This document shows positions 62,822-64,000 of a stretch of DNA of 64,000 nucleotides, piece after piece. This DNA comes from JAMXLO01 sp963812075 (lineage in GTDB: Bacteria; Pseudomonadota; Alphaproteobacteria; Acetobacterales; Acetobacteraceae), in the NCBI GenBank assembly GCA_963812075.1, contig CAWETN010000002.1:186001-250000 (forward strand), given 5' to 3'. The notes below the pieces were generated by a model. The model was given only the letters and a program-made list of their open reading frames with translations, had not been told where the DNA came from and made no database searches. A program made the position numbers and the translations under genes. Positions within the stretch are counted from its first letter, which is position 1. Each line of letters starts with the position of its first letter.

Positions 62822-64000
62822 ATGGCCACGCCTGTCTCGCCGCTTGCCGTTCCGCTTCCGGAAGTGCCACCGCTCGCCGGCGTTCGGCTGGGCGCTGCCG
62901 CAGCCGGGATCCGCTACCAGGGGCGGACGGACCTGGTCATGATGGAGCTCGCGCCGGGCAGCACCGTCGCCGGCGTGTTCACCTCGAGCAAGTGCCCTGG
63001 CGCACCGGTGGACTGGTGCCGCGCCGCACTCGGCGCCGGCAAGGCGCGCGCCGTGGTGGTGAATGCCGGCAATGCCAACGTGTTCACCGGCAAGGCGGGG
63101 CGGGACGCCTGCGCTGCCACCGCCGCGGCCACAGCGAAGCTGGTGGGCTGCCCGGCGAAGCAGGTGTTCATCGCCTCGACCGGGGTGATCGGCGAGGTCC
63201 TGCCGCACCAGAAGTTGGTCGCGGCGCTGCCGGCGCTGCACGCTGGCCTGCGCGATGATGGCTGGGAGGCGGCGGCGCGCGGCATCATGACCACCGACAC
63301 CTTCGCCAAGGCCGCGACTCAGACCGCGCGCATTGGCGAGACCGAGGTGCGGATAACCGGTATCGCCAAGGGCAGCGGCATGATCGCGCCCGACATGGCG
63401 ACCATGCTGTGCTTCATATTCACCGACGCCAGGTTGCCGGCGGGCGCGATGCAGGGGCTGCTGAAGAAAGCCGTCGACGTCAGCTTCAACTGCACGACGG
63501 TCGACTCGGATACCTCCACCTCGGACACCGTGCTGCTGTTCGCCACCGGCCAGGCCAAGCATCCCCGGGTGCCGGCGGAAGGCGGCCGGATGCTGGCCGA
63601 CTTCGCCAGGGCGCTCGAGGCCGTGCTGCTGGATCTGGCGCTCCAGGTGGTGCGCGACGGCGAGGGTGCACAGAAGCTGGTGCGGGTCGAGGTCAGCGGC
63701 GGCGCCACGGCGCGGTCCGCCAGGCGGGTTGGGCTGGCGGTGGCAAACTCGCCGCTGGTGAAGACCGCGATTGCCGGCGAGGACGCCAACTGGGGCCGGA
63801 TCGTCATGGCCGTGGGCAAGGCCGGCGAACCCGCCGATCGCGACAAGCTATCCGTCGGCGTGGGCGGCGTATGGATGGCGCGCGCCGGCGCGGTGGTGCC
63901 GGGCTACGACGAAGCGCCGGTGGTGCAGCACATGAAGGGCCGTGAGATCGCGATCGCCATCGATCTCGGGATCGGCCGTGGCAAGGCCACGGTATGGACC
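62822..64000 (+). CDS. argJ: Glutamate N-acetyltransferase / ornithine acetyltransferase ArgJ (3' truncated by window)
   Basis: From ATG 62822 the frame stays open to the window end (393 codons). The start PLPEVPPLAGVRLGAAAAGI is followed by RTDLVMMELAPGSTVAGVFT and VVVNAGNANVFTGKAG. The autocleavage region KGSGMIAPDMATML, where the bond before the nucleophilic Thr is cut to give alpha and beta chains, is complete, as are CTTVDSDTSTSDTVLLFAT and AIAGEDANWGRIVMAV. ArgJ makes N-acetylglutamate and recycles the acetyl group in arginine synthesis. Only the last few residues are missing; the most C-terminal sequence is IDLGIGRGKATVWT. Confidence 0.95.
   Translation, partial: MATPVSPLAVPLPEVPPLAGVRLGAAAAGIRYQGRTDLVMMELAPGSTVAGVFTSSKCPGAPVDWCRAALGAGKARAVVVNAGNANVFTGKAGRDACAATAAATAKLVGCPAKQVFIASTGVIGEVLPHQKLVAALPALHAGLRDDGWEAAARGIMTTDTFAKAATQTARIGETEVRITGIAKGSGMIAPDMATMLCFIFTDARLPAGAMQGLLKKAVDVSFNCTTVDSDTSTSDTVLLFATGQAKHPRVPAEGGRMLADFARALEAVLLDLALQVVRDGEGAQKLVRVEVSGGATARSARRVGLAVANSPLVKTAIAGEDANWGRIVMAVGKAGEPADRDKLSVGVGGVWMARAGAVVPGYDEAPVVQHMKGREIAIAIDLGIGRGKATVWT

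Overview
The window is high-G+C, tightly packed bacterial chromosome and reads as an alphaproteobacterium, probably Rhodospirillales/Acetobacteraceae. This is an inference from the secA / parvulin-type PPIase / argJ neighbourhood, stand-alone metW, the DUF3141-Pta-FabI cluster, the selD fusion and the many CoA-transferase, amidase and dehydrogenase genes. No phage, insertion sequence, CRISPR array, rRNA or tRNA was recognised. About 50 genes are well supported; most carry recognisable metabolic or transport domains.

Layout. 1-0.72 kb: the 3' part of a thioredoxin-fold (ResA/TlpA-like) gene with an in-frame TGA exactly at the redox-active position, a candidate selenocysteine. 0.7-4.9 kb: a leftward catabolic operon (two cupins, OB-fold/Zn-ribbon protein, thiolase-like protein, CoA-transferase, DUF1932 dehydrogenase). 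5.1-6.0 kb: two small secreted-protein genes, one broken. 6.3-15.7 kb: quinone oxidoreductase, NnrS (frameshifted), hydroxyacid dehydrogenase, two tandem MetE-like enzymes, an ABC-F ATPase with a candidate leader peptide, a formyl-CoA-transferase-like enzyme and a sulfotransferase-like protein. 15.7-25.1 kb: beta-propeller protein, LLM oxidoreductase, an emrAB relic, amidase, M20 peptidase, FetAB-like exporter, CBS-BON protein, phospholipase-D-type cardiolipin synthase, SDR. 25.3-31.3 kb: DsbA-like protein, divergent gamma-glutamyltransferase, aminotransferase, Fe-alcohol dehydrogenase, aldo/keto reductase. 31.3-32.6 kb: a small accessory patch of three related tiny genes ending in a decayed copy of the aldo/keto reductase. 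32.6-37.3 kb: metW, then a DUF3141/PHA-synthase-like hydrolase, phosphotransacetylase and FabI. 37.3-46.1 kb: acyl-CoA-dehydrogenase-like protein, tartrate/isopropylmalate-type dehydrogenase, a double hybrid histidine kinase and a NADH-dehydrogenase-SelD fusion. 46.2-54.2 kb: peptide-type ABC transporter genes, GGCT, hydroxyacyl-CoA dehydrogenase, NAD(P)HX repair enzyme, malonyl-CoA decarboxylase. 54.2-64 kb: Uma2 relic, AceE/transketolase-like E1, secreted protein, phosphoesterase, secA, PPIase and argJ (runs off the end).

Two themes stand out. First, selenium: SelD makes selenophosphate, and the same window holds a gene whose redox motif reads Trp-Ala-Ser-Trp-TGA-Gly-Cys-Arg with a stem-loop starting just after the TGA. 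Second, at least six otherwise well-conserved genes are interrupted by single-base shifts, nearly all equivalent to one extra base. That pattern fits sequence or assembly error at least as well as gene decay, so these genes are described by their likely intact product. By contrast, the emrAB, Uma2 and aldo/keto reductase relics carry large deletions and are genuinely degraded.
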